From NCBI GenBank assembly GCA_946578345.1, contig CAMOBD010000003.1:1-51451 (forward strand): a stretch of DNA of 51,451 bases, given 5' to 3'. The position numbers and the translations under genes were made by a program. The notes below the pieces were generated by a model. It had not been told where the DNA came from. It worked only from the letters and a program-made list of their open reading frames with translations, and did not search any database. Positions 40,071 to 48,871 of this stretch are shown in pieces. The DNA comes from an uncultured Clostridium sp. Its GTDB lineage: Bacteria; Bacillota; Clostridia; TANB77; CAG-508. Positions within the stretch are counted from its first letter, which is position 1. Each line of letters starts with the position of its first letter.

Positions 40071-41282
40071 TTAATCATCATATTCATATCCAGCATCGTC
40101 TTGTTCATGTTCATCATAATCATTATCATATTGCATATCTTCATATTTCTCTAATGTTGGATTCCCATCCATCGAAACATCATATACAAGTGCTGGATTA
40201 TAATCACATAACTCTGGATCTACCCAATCATGCAAAGTAGGATCTTCCCATGGGTATCTGTCTTCAGTACATAAAAAATAGGGTACTTTATCTTTTTGAC
40301 ATAGATTAGCCATTTCACAAATAGAAGAAAGTCCATCAAAATCAGCAAGAATAATTGAAAATTCGGCTTCATTTGCCATCTTTGCAGCAGTTTGAGGAGT
40401 AGGACATGCAATTTTACTAACTTTTCCTGTATGATATCCTTCTAAAGTTTTGCGCGTTCCATAATATTCATCTTCAACCATATCTCTTTCATAAAAACCA
40501 TTTCCACAAGCTGCAATGTAACATTCATATCCTTGTTTCTCTAATAAACTAATAACTTGTGGCATAAGTTCGCGCATTATTTTATTAGAACCACATCCGT
40601 AAACTCCTGATGTATCAATAAAAAATTGAACATATCTAGCATCTCTTAAATCATATTTATCTCCTAATAATTTGTAATTCTGTTGTTTTACAATGTGTTG
40701 TAACATCTGCTTTTTATCATAAGTTTCTGATCCATCTTGTTTATCTATTCCAGCATGCTGAGCAGCAATTTTTTTGATAATTTGAATTATATATTTTTTT
40801 AAATATTCTTGTCTATTTTTATTTCTAAATTCTTCTTGTTGTTTCTTTTTGGTTTCAAATAATTGTTCAACTTGCTTTTTCAATTCTTCTGGTGCTGTTT
40901 TTGGTTTTACTTTTCTAGGATTTAAAGCATCTCCTGAAATAGAATATTCTCTTTCTTTTTTATCATCACTCCCACTACCAGTACCTTTAGTTCCAGTATT
41001 TTCTGTTTTTTCACTTTTATTTTTTTTCTCATCATTTTCTCCATCATTTACTGAATTTGGTGAATCTTTAATCTCTTTTGATGCTTCATCTCCTCCATGA
41101 ATGTCTTCTGTAGTTTTTGATGTAGCAGGAGCAATTTCTTGCGTTTTTTGAGCATCTTCTGGAGATTCAATTGGATTATTTTCTTTTGCATCATTAGTTC
41201 TATCGTCTTTTTGTTTTTGCTTGAATCTAGCTTGTTTTTCTAATTCAGCAAATATCTTATTTATATCATATTGAAAAGCCAT
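40071..41282 (-). CDS. VWA-like protein partner of MoxR ATPase
   Basis: The protein is 403 aa. Residues 1-150 are charged and low-complexity (many Lys, Glu, Asp and Ser), a flexible region. From about 210, YVQFFIDTSGVYGCGSNKIM resembles the first strand and metal-binding loop of a von Willebrand A domain, with D-x-S-G in place of D-x-S-x-S. FSIILADFDG and VPYFLCTEDRYPW follow as later strands. The C-terminus is highly acidic (DNDYDEHEQDDAGYEYDD). MoxR ATPases usually pair with VWA proteins to remodel or load cofactors on targets. AGGAGGAG precedes ATG 41282; spacing from the MoxR gene is 12 bp. Confidence 0.7.
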   Translation of the reverse strand: MAFQYDINKIFAELEKQARFKQKQKDDRTNDAKENNPIESPEDAQKTQEIAPATSKTTEDIHGGDEASKEIKDSPNSVNDGENDEKKNKSEKTENTGTKGTGSGSDDKKEREYSISGDALNPRKVKPKTAPEELKKQVEQLFETKKKQQEEFRNKNRQEYLKKYIIQIIKKIAAQHAGIDKQDGSETYDKKQMLQHIVKQQNYKLLGDKYDLRDARYVQFFIDTSGVYGCGSNKIMRELMPQVISLLEKQGYECYIAACGNGFYERDMVEDEYYGTRKTLEGYHTGKVSKIACPTPQTAAKMANEAEFSIILADFDGLSSICEMANLCQKDKVPYFLCTEDRYPWEDPTLHDWVDPELCDYNPALVYDVSMDGNPTLEKYEDMQYDNDYDEHEQDDAGYEYDD

Positions 41283-41294
41283 TTAATACTCCTC

Positions 41295-42602
41295 CTAATC
41301 ATCATGATCTCTTCCATCATCACCATATTCTCTATCAGTTTCATATTCTTGTTCCATTCCTTGCTTTTCATGTCCTAAAAATCTTTCTAGAGTATTGTTT
41401 TTTGAATCCAAATACACGAAAGTAGAGCCCCTATTCATAGCAATTCTAAACATTTTATCTCCGTCAATTTTAAGGCCAAATCTAGTGCCGTCTTTTTTGC
41501 TTTTATTGCTTGCCCACATTATATTTCCTGATTCTATTTCTTCATCAGACATAGAATATTCAAACCATCCACTATATTTTTTACCATAGTAGTCATCATC
41601 ATCATCAAAATCAATATGTTTACATACTATTGCAAGTTGTTCCACTGTATCTACATCAACATAAATTTTACCATTATCATTTTCATCTCCATATAATCTA
41701 AAATTATGTGGATTGTCATCCTGTAACATTTCAATCCACGGCTTTGCATCTTCATTCGATCTTATAGTAATTCTACATCTCTCTAAATCAGGTAAATCAA
41801 ATTCCATTTCACCATTATCTAATTCTGATAAATGTTGTAAATCTGCCAAAGACACTACATCTAATTCATCTAAGTTTATATATTGAGACAAAGCATCTTC
41901 GTCAATTTCTACTCCTAATGTTTCTAAATCTTCAACATATTGTTTAGCTTGTCTTATAGAAAAGTTAGGACATTTATCATAAATATATCCTAAATAATGA
42001 GAATCTGGTAATCCCAAAATTTCTAAGAACAACTCTTTACTAGGCCTTGGGACATCAACTCTTTTACTTCTATTAAGTAAAGCTTCATCAATTTCTCTTT
42101 TATCATTTGATGTAATAAAAGTATATATAGGATATTTACCTTTTTCATATGTATCAGTTCCAGTTGTTAACCTTCCATTTTCCAAAAAGTCTAATAAAAA
42201 TGAATCAACTTCTGGTCTAGCTTTATCTAGTTCGTCTATCACAAGAACTACAGGGCCTTCATGTGATTGCTCTAATGTTTGTAACAGTATTCCTTTTTTT
42301 ATTGAATTATCAGCATCTTGTTTCATAACACCTTCAATATTAACATCATATTGAAAATTTTCTGTTCCCATTCTTGGAAAACACTGAACGAACTTCTCAT
42401 CAGCGTCTATCATTTTTGAAAATGTTTCAGCTAGAAATGTTTTTCCTGCCCCAGATTTTCCTTGTAATAATAATGTTGGAATACTTCTTTTTTCTCTTTT
42501 CCCTGATGCTTCAAATAATAATACTAATTTTGATAAATCTTCTGAAGCAAAATAACCTAGTTCTTTTAATTTCTGTTGTGTCTCTTTTATTTTATCTGAC
42601 AT
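41295..42602 (-). CDS. MoxR-type AAA+ ATPase
   Basis: The protein is 435 aa. Walker A is LLQGKSGAGKTFLAETFSK (about 45-63), Walker B VVLVIDELDKARPEVDSFLLDFLE (118-141), sensor 1 YTFITSNDK, and an arginine-finger region ALLNRSKRVDVPRPS. This is the MoxR/AAA_5 order in the first 230 residues. The C-terminal 200 residues are unusual and acidic (IDFDDDDDYYGKKYSG), longer than in typical MoxR proteins. AGAGGTG precedes ATG 42602. It is the first gene of the minus-strand operon and its product probably remodels targets chosen by the VWA-like partner. Confidence 0.85.
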   Translation of the reverse strand: MSDKIKETQQKLKELGYFASEDLSKLVLLFEASGKREKRSIPTLLLQGKSGAGKTFLAETFSKMIDADEKFVQCFPRMGTENFQYDVNIEGVMKQDADNSIKKGILLQTLEQSHEGPVVLVIDELDKARPEVDSFLLDFLENGRLTTGTDTYEKGKYPIYTFITSNDKREIDEALLNRSKRVDVPRPSKELFLEILGLPDSHYLGYIYDKCPNFSIRQAKQYVEDLETLGVEIDEDALSQYINLDELDVVSLADLQHLSELDNGEMEFDLPDLERCRITIRSNEDAKPWIEMLQDDNPHNFRLYGDENDNGKIYVDVDTVEQLAIVCKHIDFDDDDDYYGKKYSGWFEYSMSDEEIESGNIMWASNKSKKDGTRFGLKIDGDKMFRIAMNRGSTFVYLDSKNNTLERFLGHEKQGMEQEYETDREYGDDGRDHDD

Positions 42603-42633
42603 TTGTACACCTCTTTTTATATTTTTATATGCC

Positions 42634-42692
42634 TTTTATGTTTTTTAAATCATATCACATTGCTAGAAAAATAACAATAAAAACTTTTATGT
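42634..42692 (-). promoter_or_regulatory. TTTTATGT half sites near the MoxR promoter
   Basis: TTTTATGT occurs at 42634-42641 and 42685-42692, the same half site as in the 42731-42761 dyad. A plausible minus-strand promoter (TTGTTA, 17 bp, TATGAT) lies between them. This suggests one regulator for both sides of the cluster. Confidence 0.45.
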
Positions 42693-42730
42693 TTTGAAAA
42701 ATTCATTTTTATATAATAAATCAATTCCTA

Positions 42731-42761
42731 TTTTACATAAAAGTTGACCTTTTATGTAAAA
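42731..42761. promoter_or_regulatory. 12-bp perfect dyad operator overlapping the -35 box
   Basis: TTTTACATAAAA (42731-42742) and TTTTATGTAAAA (42750-42761) are perfect inverted repeats separated by 7 bp that contain the -35 hexamer. The position fits a repressor that blocks RNA polymerase. Confidence 0.7.
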
Positions 42762-42772
42762 TGATGTATAAT
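42744..42772 (+). promoter_or_regulatory. Near-consensus promoter of the plus-strand cluster
   Basis: TTGACC (42744-42749), a 17-bp spacer and TATAAT (42767-42772). The leader of about 80 nt contains CCTC/GAGG pairing, then an AGGAGG site before ATG 42857. Confidence 0.8.
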
Positions 42773-42856
42773 TAATATAGTTTCTATGTAAACTTCCTCG
42801 CTTTTGCAGGAGGATCCCAATCAAAAAACAAAGAAAATTCTTAGGAGGAAAAAATT

Positions 42857-43219
42857 ATGACAAAGGTATTATGGCTTAGCAGACACTCGATGACAGAGGA
42901 ACAGATGGATGACCTGAACCGGATTTACGGCGAAGTCGAAGTGAAAAAATTCGACCAGTCTGTAAACGGCTGGAAGGATGTCGTTGAAGCAGGTGCTGAC
43001 TGCGACGTTCTGGCAGTGGTTCTTCCACCTGCAATTTTGGCAGATCTCACTAACCCTCGTAATAACAAAAAGCCTGTAATCAGGGCAAAGGCAAATCGCG
43101 TCCCTACCGGAAAGATGATTACCAACCCTGCGACCGGCAAAAAGGAGACGGAATACCGTTTTGAGCATGCCGGATGGGAGCAGGTCATTAAGATTGAGGT
43201 CGTAGTGAAAGAGCTGTAA
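42857..43219 (+). CDS. Unknown 120-aa protein of foreign base composition
   Basis: The protein is 120 aa: a start like a Rossmann-type strand (TKVLWLSRHSMTEEQMDDLNRIYGEVEV), CDVLAVVLPPAILADL, then a basic segment (IRAKANRVPTGKMITN) and EHAGWEQVIKIEVVV. No enzyme motif is clear. The gene is about half G+C with codons such as CTG, GGC and ACC, against roughly 30% in neighbours, so it is recently acquired or differently selected. A near-consensus promoter with a dyad operator and a strong AGGAGG control it, and it has its own terminator. Nothing similar is recognised by me. Confidence 0.75.
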   Translation: MTKVLWLSRHSMTEEQMDDLNRIYGEVEVKKFDQSVNGWKDVVEAGADCDVLAVVLPPAILADLTNPRNNKKPVIRAKANRVPTGKMITNPATGKKETEYRFEHAGWEQVIKIEVVVKEL

Positions 43220-43232
43220 TCTTGGTCGGACA

Positions 43233-43268
43233 GGATTCTACATTGTAGGATCCCGTCTTTTTTATTTT
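43233..43268 (+). terminator. Terminator of the 120-aa gene
   Basis: GGATTCTAC (43233-43241) and GTAGGATCC (43245-43253) form a stem with one mismatch, followed by TCTTTTTTATTTTTT. Its G+C-rich stem matches the foreign composition of the gene, so gene and terminator probably came together. Confidence 0.8.
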
Positions 43269-43365
43269 TTCTTCAAATATATTGAAAAAAATATATTAAA
43301 CTTATATAATATAGTTGAATACTTATATATTGAAACAAAAGAATTTTCAAAGAAATGAGGAAAAT

Positions 43366-44751
43366 ATGGAGAAAAGTAAACATTTAAGAGGTTTTCAAGG
43401 AATTTTTTTAGAAGATGAAATAGAACAACAGTTAATTGCTTTGCAAAAAAAAGGATTAGAAAGAAATATAGAAAATATGCACATACCTTTTAAATTTGGA
43501 GATATAGAAAAATATCCAGAGGAACTTATTGGAAGAAAATTTATAATCAAAGTTACTGGTTATGCTTCTGATGGGAAAAATAGTGGATTTTCTGTGAAAC
43601 TTCCAGAAGAATTAAAACCATTTTATAAAAGCAGTAGTATTCCACATATAACAGTTTCTATTGGTGAAGTAGATGAAGTAAAAGGCAACCTTGTAAATAC
43701 TGCCAAACTTGATTTTAAACCATTAGCTCAGCCTATAGAAATTCAAGGTAAATTAGGATATTTTATTTTGGGAAAGGGAATGAGTATGGATAATGAAATA
43801 ATAAATGAACATCAAATAGAGAATATGCCTAAAAATGTAAGGATATTGCTTGTTCCTAGATATATGAGTAAAGAAGAATTATCAGAAGCAAACATAAATC
43901 CTTCTGCTACAGTAGAAGCAGAATATGGGGAAAAAGTAATAAAGGGCGAACAAATTACATTAGCACACCATACAAAAGAATATAAAAGCAATCCTGCGCC
44001 ATGTAATACACCTGATGTTCCAGTATTATCTGATGATAGCACAATAGTAATTAGTCATTTGGATTTGGATACATTAGGAGGAATAGCGGCTTTAATGGGA
44101 AGGAAAAAAGATGATGCAGAATTTTGGAAAGCAGCTGAATTTGTTGATTTGAATGGGCCTCATAATTTGTTTCAAGTTGGAGAAGAAGCTAGAAAAAAAT
44201 ATATAGCATATCAAGCATACCAAGCAAATCATACAAATCCGAGATTCACAGAAATTACAGATGTTACAAGTATTGTGTTAGAACATTTAGGAATAATAGA
44301 TAAAGTAATCGATGGAGATAAAAAACTAATTCAAGAAGGAATTGAATGGGATGAAGAAACAAAGAAGAAAATTGAGGAATGTTTAGTTTTTGAAAATGAT
44401 AATGTTAGAGTCTTCAATTCCCCTAATGGAATTTTTTGTTCAGCAGCATATTATTCAAAAAAGCAGGGTAAAGTTATACCAAGTACAGTTACTAGAAATG
44501 GAAAATTTAAATCAGTAACGGTTTCTATGGCTGATGGAGGTAAAAAAGTTTCTGCGAAGAAATTAGTTCAAGAGTTATGGGGAAATGAAGCAGGAGGTCA
44601 TGAAGGAATAGCAGGAAGTCCAAGAGGACAAGAAATGACAGAAAAAGATATGCAACAATTAGTAAATGCAGTTAATGAAAGATATAATAAAATTAATGAA
44701 ATGAATGAGCCTATATATTTTGAACCTGATGGAATTTCATTAAATGATTAA
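43366..44751 (+). CDS. DHH/DHHA1-like phosphoesterase with an unusual N-terminal region
   Basis: The protein is 461 aa from ATG 43366, after GAGG. Residues 225-245 read TIVISHLDLDTLGGIAALMG, the H-x-D-x-D opening of DHH phosphoesterases. Near the C-terminus (410-417) GGHEGIAG matches the DHHA1 GGGHxxAAG loop. Residues 50-135 hold a separate domain with IPHITVSIGEVDEVKGNL, a pattern reminiscent of RNA-ligase-associated or 2H-type domains (one H-x-T seen). DHH proteins cleave nucleic acids or cyclic/short nucleotides. An RNA-processing role is a guess from the fusion. It follows the 120-aa gene's terminator, and three genes continue in the same direction. Confidence 0.55.
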   Translation: MEKSKHLRGFQGIFLEDEIEQQLIALQKKGLERNIENMHIPFKFGDIEKYPEELIGRKFIIKVTGYASDGKNSGFSVKLPEELKPFYKSSSIPHITVSIGEVDEVKGNLVNTAKLDFKPLAQPIEIQGKLGYFILGKGMSMDNEIINEHQIENMPKNVRILLVPRYMSKEELSEANINPSATVEAEYGEKVIKGEQITLAHHTKEYKSNPAPCNTPDVPVLSDDSTIVISHLDLDTLGGIAALMGRKKDDAEFWKAAEFVDLNGPHNLFQVGEEARKKYIAYQAYQANHTNPRFTEITDVTSIVLEHLGIIDKVIDGDKKLIQEGIEWDEETKKKIEECLVFENDNVRVFNSPNGIFCSAAYYSKKQGKVIPSTVTRNGKFKSVTVSMADGGKKVSAKKLVQELWGNEAGGHEGIAGSPRGQEMTEKDMQQLVNAVNERYNKINEMNEPIYFEPDGISLND

Positions 44752-44774
44752 AATACAAAGGAGATTGAATTATT

Positions 44775-45470
44775 ATGAGAACATTAAAAGCTAAAGATAT
44801 TTTTCCAAAGGCATATTCTATTGTTGGTGAAGAACAGTTAAATAATAATGCTGTCAAATATTTTAGAAGTAACTATTCTATGCTTTTATCATCAGAAAAT
44901 GGAAATATAAATCTTTTATTTCAACCAAATAAAAGATTTGAAATATTTACTTTGGATGCTTTAGGAGGAAAAACATTTCTAGTAGAAGCTTCAAGTTTAC
45001 CAGATGGAGAAAATAGAGATTTATATTATAGTTTTGAAATTGCTAATCAAATATACGAAAGAATAATAGACCTTCAAGATAGTTCTTTTAATGATTATGA
45101 AGAAGTAAAATACATATATGAAAGAGAAATTTTACAAACTGAGAATGAAATTTTAGATTTAAAACTAAGAGATAATGAAATGTTTGAAAAAGATATAACA
45201 GCTTATGATTTAATCAGCCAAACACCATTGTATGAAAATTATCAATTATTACATAAAGATAAAGAACACCTTGTAGAAGAAAATGAAAACTTAAATAAGA
45301 CAATTTCAGAGTATAATGAAAAGCTTAGAGATTTAAGTCAAAAATTAAAGGTTTCATTAGAAAGAGTGGAATTCCTAGAAAAGCCAAAAACTTTCTTTGA
45401 AAAATTTAAAGACTTATTTAGAAATGATAAAAAACAACTTTTAATCGATGATGGGAAAGGAGATGAATAA
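44775..45470 (+). CDS. Unknown 231-aa protein with coiled coil
   Basis: The protein is 231 aa. The first 100 residues form a mixed domain (MLLSSENGNINLLFQPNKRFEI). The C-terminal half is a coiled coil (LLHKDKEHLVEENENLNKTI, EKLRDLSQKLKVSLERVE). It ends with an amphipathic basic stretch (FFEKFKDLFRNDKKQ), similar in style to the ends of the 149/150-aa proteins. No membrane segment is seen. AAAGGAG precedes ATG 44775. It is 5 bp from the next gene, so the two are coupled. Confidence 0.6.
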   Translation: MRTLKAKDIFPKAYSIVGEEQLNNNAVKYFRSNYSMLLSSENGNINLLFQPNKRFEIFTLDALGGKTFLVEASSLPDGENRDLYYSFEIANQIYERIIDLQDSSFNDYEEVKYIYEREILQTENEILDLKLRDNEMFEKDITAYDLISQTPLYENYQLLHKDKEHLVEENENLNKTISEYNEKLRDLSQKLKVSLERVEFLEKPKTFFEKFKDLFRNDKKQLLIDDGKGDE

Positions 45471-45475
45471 TATAA

Positions 45476-47788
45476 ATGAAATTTACAACATCTAAAAAAT
45501 TAGATTCTTCTCTTTTAGGAGAAAGAGTTATAAAAGAATATTCTTTTACTGATTCTACAAGCGAAAGCAATGATAGAATGAGAAGGGGTTATAACTATAC
45601 AGTTCATTGTAAAGTCTTTGGAACAATAGAAAATGAAACTAGAAACGAAGATGGTACATATACTTATGATTATTCATCAAGAGTTTTGAAAGACCATGAT
45701 CAATATGGCGATGGATATAGAAAACCAAGTGAATCAAAATATGATTTAAGCGAAATGGTCGAAGAATTATTGTTTAAATATAATATACATGAGTTTTCAA
45801 CAGAACTACAAGAAGAACCTAATAATATAAAAGATTATTATGCTGCTATTAATGCAAATTCAACTTATCAAAAGAATAAAGAACCATATTTCTCATATAG
45901 TTGGTCAACTTATAGCAAAGATAGAGAAGATTATACAAAATCTGATAATACATTATGGTCATCTTATGAAAAAATTAAATCAGAATCAATTGAAGATATT
46001 AATGCTCAGTTAAATGGTACTTTTTCAAAAGATGATTATATACTATATTTAATGGGGAATGAAGTTAAAAAGACTTATCAAATGAAATTGGGATTAGATG
46101 AAATTGGAGAAAATGAAACTGTTAGAAACTTTTTAGGAAAAATGTCATTAGAACCTCCTAAATTTTCTAATTTTGAAAATGCTTTGCAAGAAAATGTAAT
46201 ATCTATGGAAGATATTAAAAATTGCATTCTTAAACATAATAATTTAAGTGCAAAAGAAATACCTCCTTATTTATTAGAGCAATTATTTAGTGAAGATAAA
46301 GAATTGATATCTCATTTTAACGAAAGAGAAATGCCGATAGATATTTTAAGAAAATATAGTCCAAATTTTGATATTACTAAAGTAAGCCCAAGTGATTTAA
46401 AACCAAGTGATTTAGATAATGTTTTACAAAACGTTATTCAAACTCATTGCATTTTAGGAATTTATAACGGATCTTCTAAAGAAGAACTACAACAAGGATA
46501 TTTAGAATATTTACATGGATTTTATGATAATCCTGATGCATTAAGAAAAATTATACCAGTTATAAATACTTCACCAGAATATTTCTTTGCAAGTCAAGCT
46601 GAAGATTTTATTAGTCAAATATCTCCCGAAGTTTTAGAGCCAAATGAAATAAGAGATATTTTATTAGATACAAAAAATATAGCTTTAGATCAATTACTAA
46701 AATATCAATTAGATTATGATACAAATTCAGCAAAAAAACTTATGGATATTTTAAGCAATACAACATCACGAACTTCATTAAAAGATATAAATTCTGTTTT
46801 AAACATATTGCAACAAAATGGAATAAGTAATGATGAAATACTACAAGCATTAAGAATAAATGGGTTTAATATAAACATAAGTAGTTGGCAAGAGGACAAA
46901 GACCTAATACAAGAATTTAAAAGTCTAGGAATAGAAGGAATAATTTTAGATGATTTAAGAGATAGCATTTTAAAATATAAAGATTTTAACTTCATAAAGT
47001 TAACCACTGATATCAAGCCTGAAGAAATGACTAGAGAATACAATAGTTTATTGAATGAATTATCAGAGAAAAAAGGTAAAAAGAATGGTAAAGATGCTAA
47101 GAGATATGAAGAAATTTTTGAATTAATGTGTGATTATTCAAATGCTACTGAATTATTTTCAAAATTAGCACCAGAGGTCAAAAATTTAACAAAAAAATTA
47201 ATGATAGAAAATTTAGATGTGATTGAAACATTACAAAAAAATCCTATTGGATATTCTAGTGGATTTTCAAAAGTTATGAAAGTTATGACTCAATCATTTG
47301 AAATTTCAGAAGAAGATATGACGAATATTTATATGAAGTGCTTAAATAATGGTGTTTCAAAAGAGGAAGCTCTTAGTGCATTGCAACAATATATGCCAGA
47401 AGAGGAAAGAAAAAGCTTTGAAGAAAGAATTAATAGTGCTAATATCTATCCTAACCCTAAATATTTCTGGTTAGCTGATAAAAATTTAAGAAGAATTAGA
47501 GTAAATAGAGGAGAAAATAGAAATACAATAAAAAGTAAAATTCAAGCAGATGGAAGGTGTTTCTCTACAAGATTAAAAACTGATATGACAGGAGAAAGCA
47601 AAGAAGGAAAGAAAATTGCTGTAAATAATTTATCTAAATGGTTATTTGGTGTTCCAGGAGTAAGGGGAAATTTAACAATTACACGTGCAGGAGATTATAT
47701 CCAATTGCCTGGAAATACACCTGATGAAGCAGTAGAATTAATTAAAAGTATTTTACAAGAAAGAACTATGGAAGCGCACTCTAAATAA
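45476..47788 (+). CDS. Unknown 770-aa protein, last gene of the plus-strand cluster
   Basis: The protein is 770 aa, not recognised. The first 150 residues are rich in Tyr/Ser and strand-like (YNYTVHCKVFGTIENE). The middle 450 are helical with repeated acidic/amide helices (for example SPEVLEPNEIRDILLDTKNI). The C-terminal 100 residues form a basic domain (YFWLADKNLRRIRVNRGENR, GVPGVRGNLTITRAGDYIQL). No catalytic motif is clear. AAAGGAG precedes ATG 45476. A strong terminator follows. It may be a large scaffold or effector of the MoxR/DHH cluster. Confidence 0.6.
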   Translation: MKFTTSKKLDSSLLGERVIKEYSFTDSTSESNDRMRRGYNYTVHCKVFGTIENETRNEDGTYTYDYSSRVLKDHDQYGDGYRKPSESKYDLSEMVEELLFKYNIHEFSTELQEEPNNIKDYYAAINANSTYQKNKEPYFSYSWSTYSKDREDYTKSDNTLWSSYEKIKSESIEDINAQLNGTFSKDDYILYLMGNEVKKTYQMKLGLDEIGENETVRNFLGKMSLEPPKFSNFENALQENVISMEDIKNCILKHNNLSAKEIPPYLLEQLFSEDKELISHFNEREMPIDILRKYSPNFDITKVSPSDLKPSDLDNVLQNVIQTHCILGIYNGSSKEELQQGYLEYLHGFYDNPDALRKIIPVINTSPEYFFASQAEDFISQISPEVLEPNEIRDILLDTKNIALDQLLKYQLDYDTNSAKKLMDILSNTTSRTSLKDINSVLNILQQNGISNDEILQALRINGFNINISSWQEDKDLIQEFKSLGIEGIILDDLRDSILKYKDFNFIKLTTDIKPEEMTREYNSLLNELSEKKGKKNGKDAKRYEEIFELMCDYSNATELFSKLAPEVKNLTKKLMIENLDVIETLQKNPIGYSSGFSKVMKVMTQSFEISEEDMTNIYMKCLNNGVSKEEALSALQQYMPEEERKSFEERINSANIYPNPKYFWLADKNLRRIRVNRGENRNTIKSKIQADGRCFSTRLKTDMTGESKEGKKIAVNNLSKWLFGVPGVRGNLTITRAGDYIQLPGNTPDEAVELIKSILQERTMEAHSK

Positions 47789-47792
47789 TAAT

Positions 47793-47830
47793 AAAGCAGG
47801 TTTGCAATAATTTGTAATACCTGCTTTTTG
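47793..47830 (+). terminator. Terminator of the plus-strand cluster
   Basis: AAAGCAGGT (47793-47801) pairs with ACCTGCTTT (47819-47827), followed by TTT, 5 bp after the stop codon. Confidence 0.8.
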
Positions 47831-47900
47831 ATTTAGTAAATAGAGTATATGAATTCATTTATATTTTTACCTATATATGCAATGCATAAAATCAAGCTAT

Positions 47901-47933
47901 TTGTGCAATTAGGGTCTGTCCCCAATTGCACAA
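47901..47933. repeat. Palindrome over the 3' end of the GGDEF gene
   Basis: TTGTGCAATT plus GGG pairs with CCC plus AATTGCACAA around GTCTGTC. It contains the stop codon and last codons of the GGDEF gene, so its product ends in GDRP from the repeat. The GGGTCTGTCCCC core resembles REP-like repeats of Clostridia. It may act as a terminator for the minus strand. Confidence 0.65.
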
Positions 47934-48871
47934 GCTGTATTTTCATTTCTCCTATCTATTGAATATGCACTTCCCATTGTAGTTTTTGCTAAATGTTTTA
48001 CTTGTGCTCCAACTTCTCCTATTTCTAGGACATTATGGAATCTGCCTTTATGTGCTACTACAACTCCTATTGAAATTGATGTTAAAGGAAATTGTTCTAA
48101 TATGCATTTTCTATTTGGTACTTCTAGATATCCTCTCTCAACATCGTCGTCGTTGAAATATTTAACTACTCCTTTATCAAATTCTGCTATAATGTTTTGA
48201 CATATTGCTTCAAAATCGTCTTCACATGATACTATTGCTACGAAGTCGTCTCCTCCAATATGACCTACAAATGTATTTCCACTTACTGATAACTTATCTA
48301 TGTTATCTACTATTGTTCTTGCAGTAAATTTTATTATTTCATCACCATTTAGAAATCCATATACATCATTGTATGCTTTGAAGTTGTCTAAGTCTAAGTA
48401 AAGCATTACAAAATCTTCTTTATTTAGCAGTCTTTTTTTCATCTCTGCTTGTATTTGAACATTTCCTGGAAGTCCTGTAAGAGGACTTACTCTCCTATTT
48501 GTGTCTAGTAGTCTAATTACATTCTTTATTGTATAATACAAATATTCTTTGTCTACTGGAGCTTTTATATAATGCTCAACACATTCTTTCAAAACTTCTA
48601 CTCTATGCTCTTTTTCCTTATTTGATGATACTACTATAATTGGTGTAATACTATTATCTTCATTCATTCTTATTCTTTTGCACACTTCTATAATATTTTC
48701 ATCAATTTCATCTTCATTTATTATGATAAGTGATGGTATATTTTTAAGTGCTTCATCAATTTTTTCTGTGTTAACTTTCTTTAATTTAAAATCTTTTTCT
48801 TTGCTAAATAGCTCAGAAATGGTGCTTTTTAAACTGTTACTATTATCAATTATATATAGTTCCTGTGCCAT
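47909..48871 (-). CDS. Diguanylate cyclase-like protein (receiver-like + GGDEF)
   Basis: The protein is 320 aa from ATG 48871 (GAAAGGATG upstream). The first 120 residues are a degenerate response-regulator receiver (LYIIDNS, SLIIINEDE, ITPIIVVSS, HYIKAPV). The GGDEF domain follows: SPLTGLPGNVQIQ, FVMLYLDLDNFKAYNDVYGFLNGDEI and the signature GHIGGDDFVAIV (about 222-226), GGDDF in place of GGDEF. Activity to make cyclic di-GMP is possible, since D at this position occurs, but is not certain. No upstream kinase gene is present. The C-terminus lies in a palindromic repeat. Confidence 0.85.
   Translation of the reverse strand: MAQELYIIDNSNSLKSTISELFSKEKDFKLKKVNTEKIDEALKNIPSLIIINEDEIDENIIEVCKRIRMNEDNSITPIIVVSSNKEKEHRVEVLKECVEHYIKAPVDKEYLYYTIKNVIRLLDTNRRVSPLTGLPGNVQIQAEMKKRLLNKEDFVMLYLDLDNFKAYNDVYGFLNGDEIIKFTARTIVDNIDKLSVSGNTFVGHIGGDDFVAIVSCEDDFEAICQNIIAEFDKGVVKYFNDDDVERGYLEVPNRKCILEQFPLTSISIGVVVAHKGRFHNVLEIGEVGAQVKHLAKTTMGSAYSIDRRNENTACAIGDRP

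Noticed and set aside
40220..40411. 63-codon minus-strand frame inside the VWA-like gene
   Set aside because: It has no ribosome binding site and its sequence is a frame shadow, unlike the nested frame in the relaxase gene.
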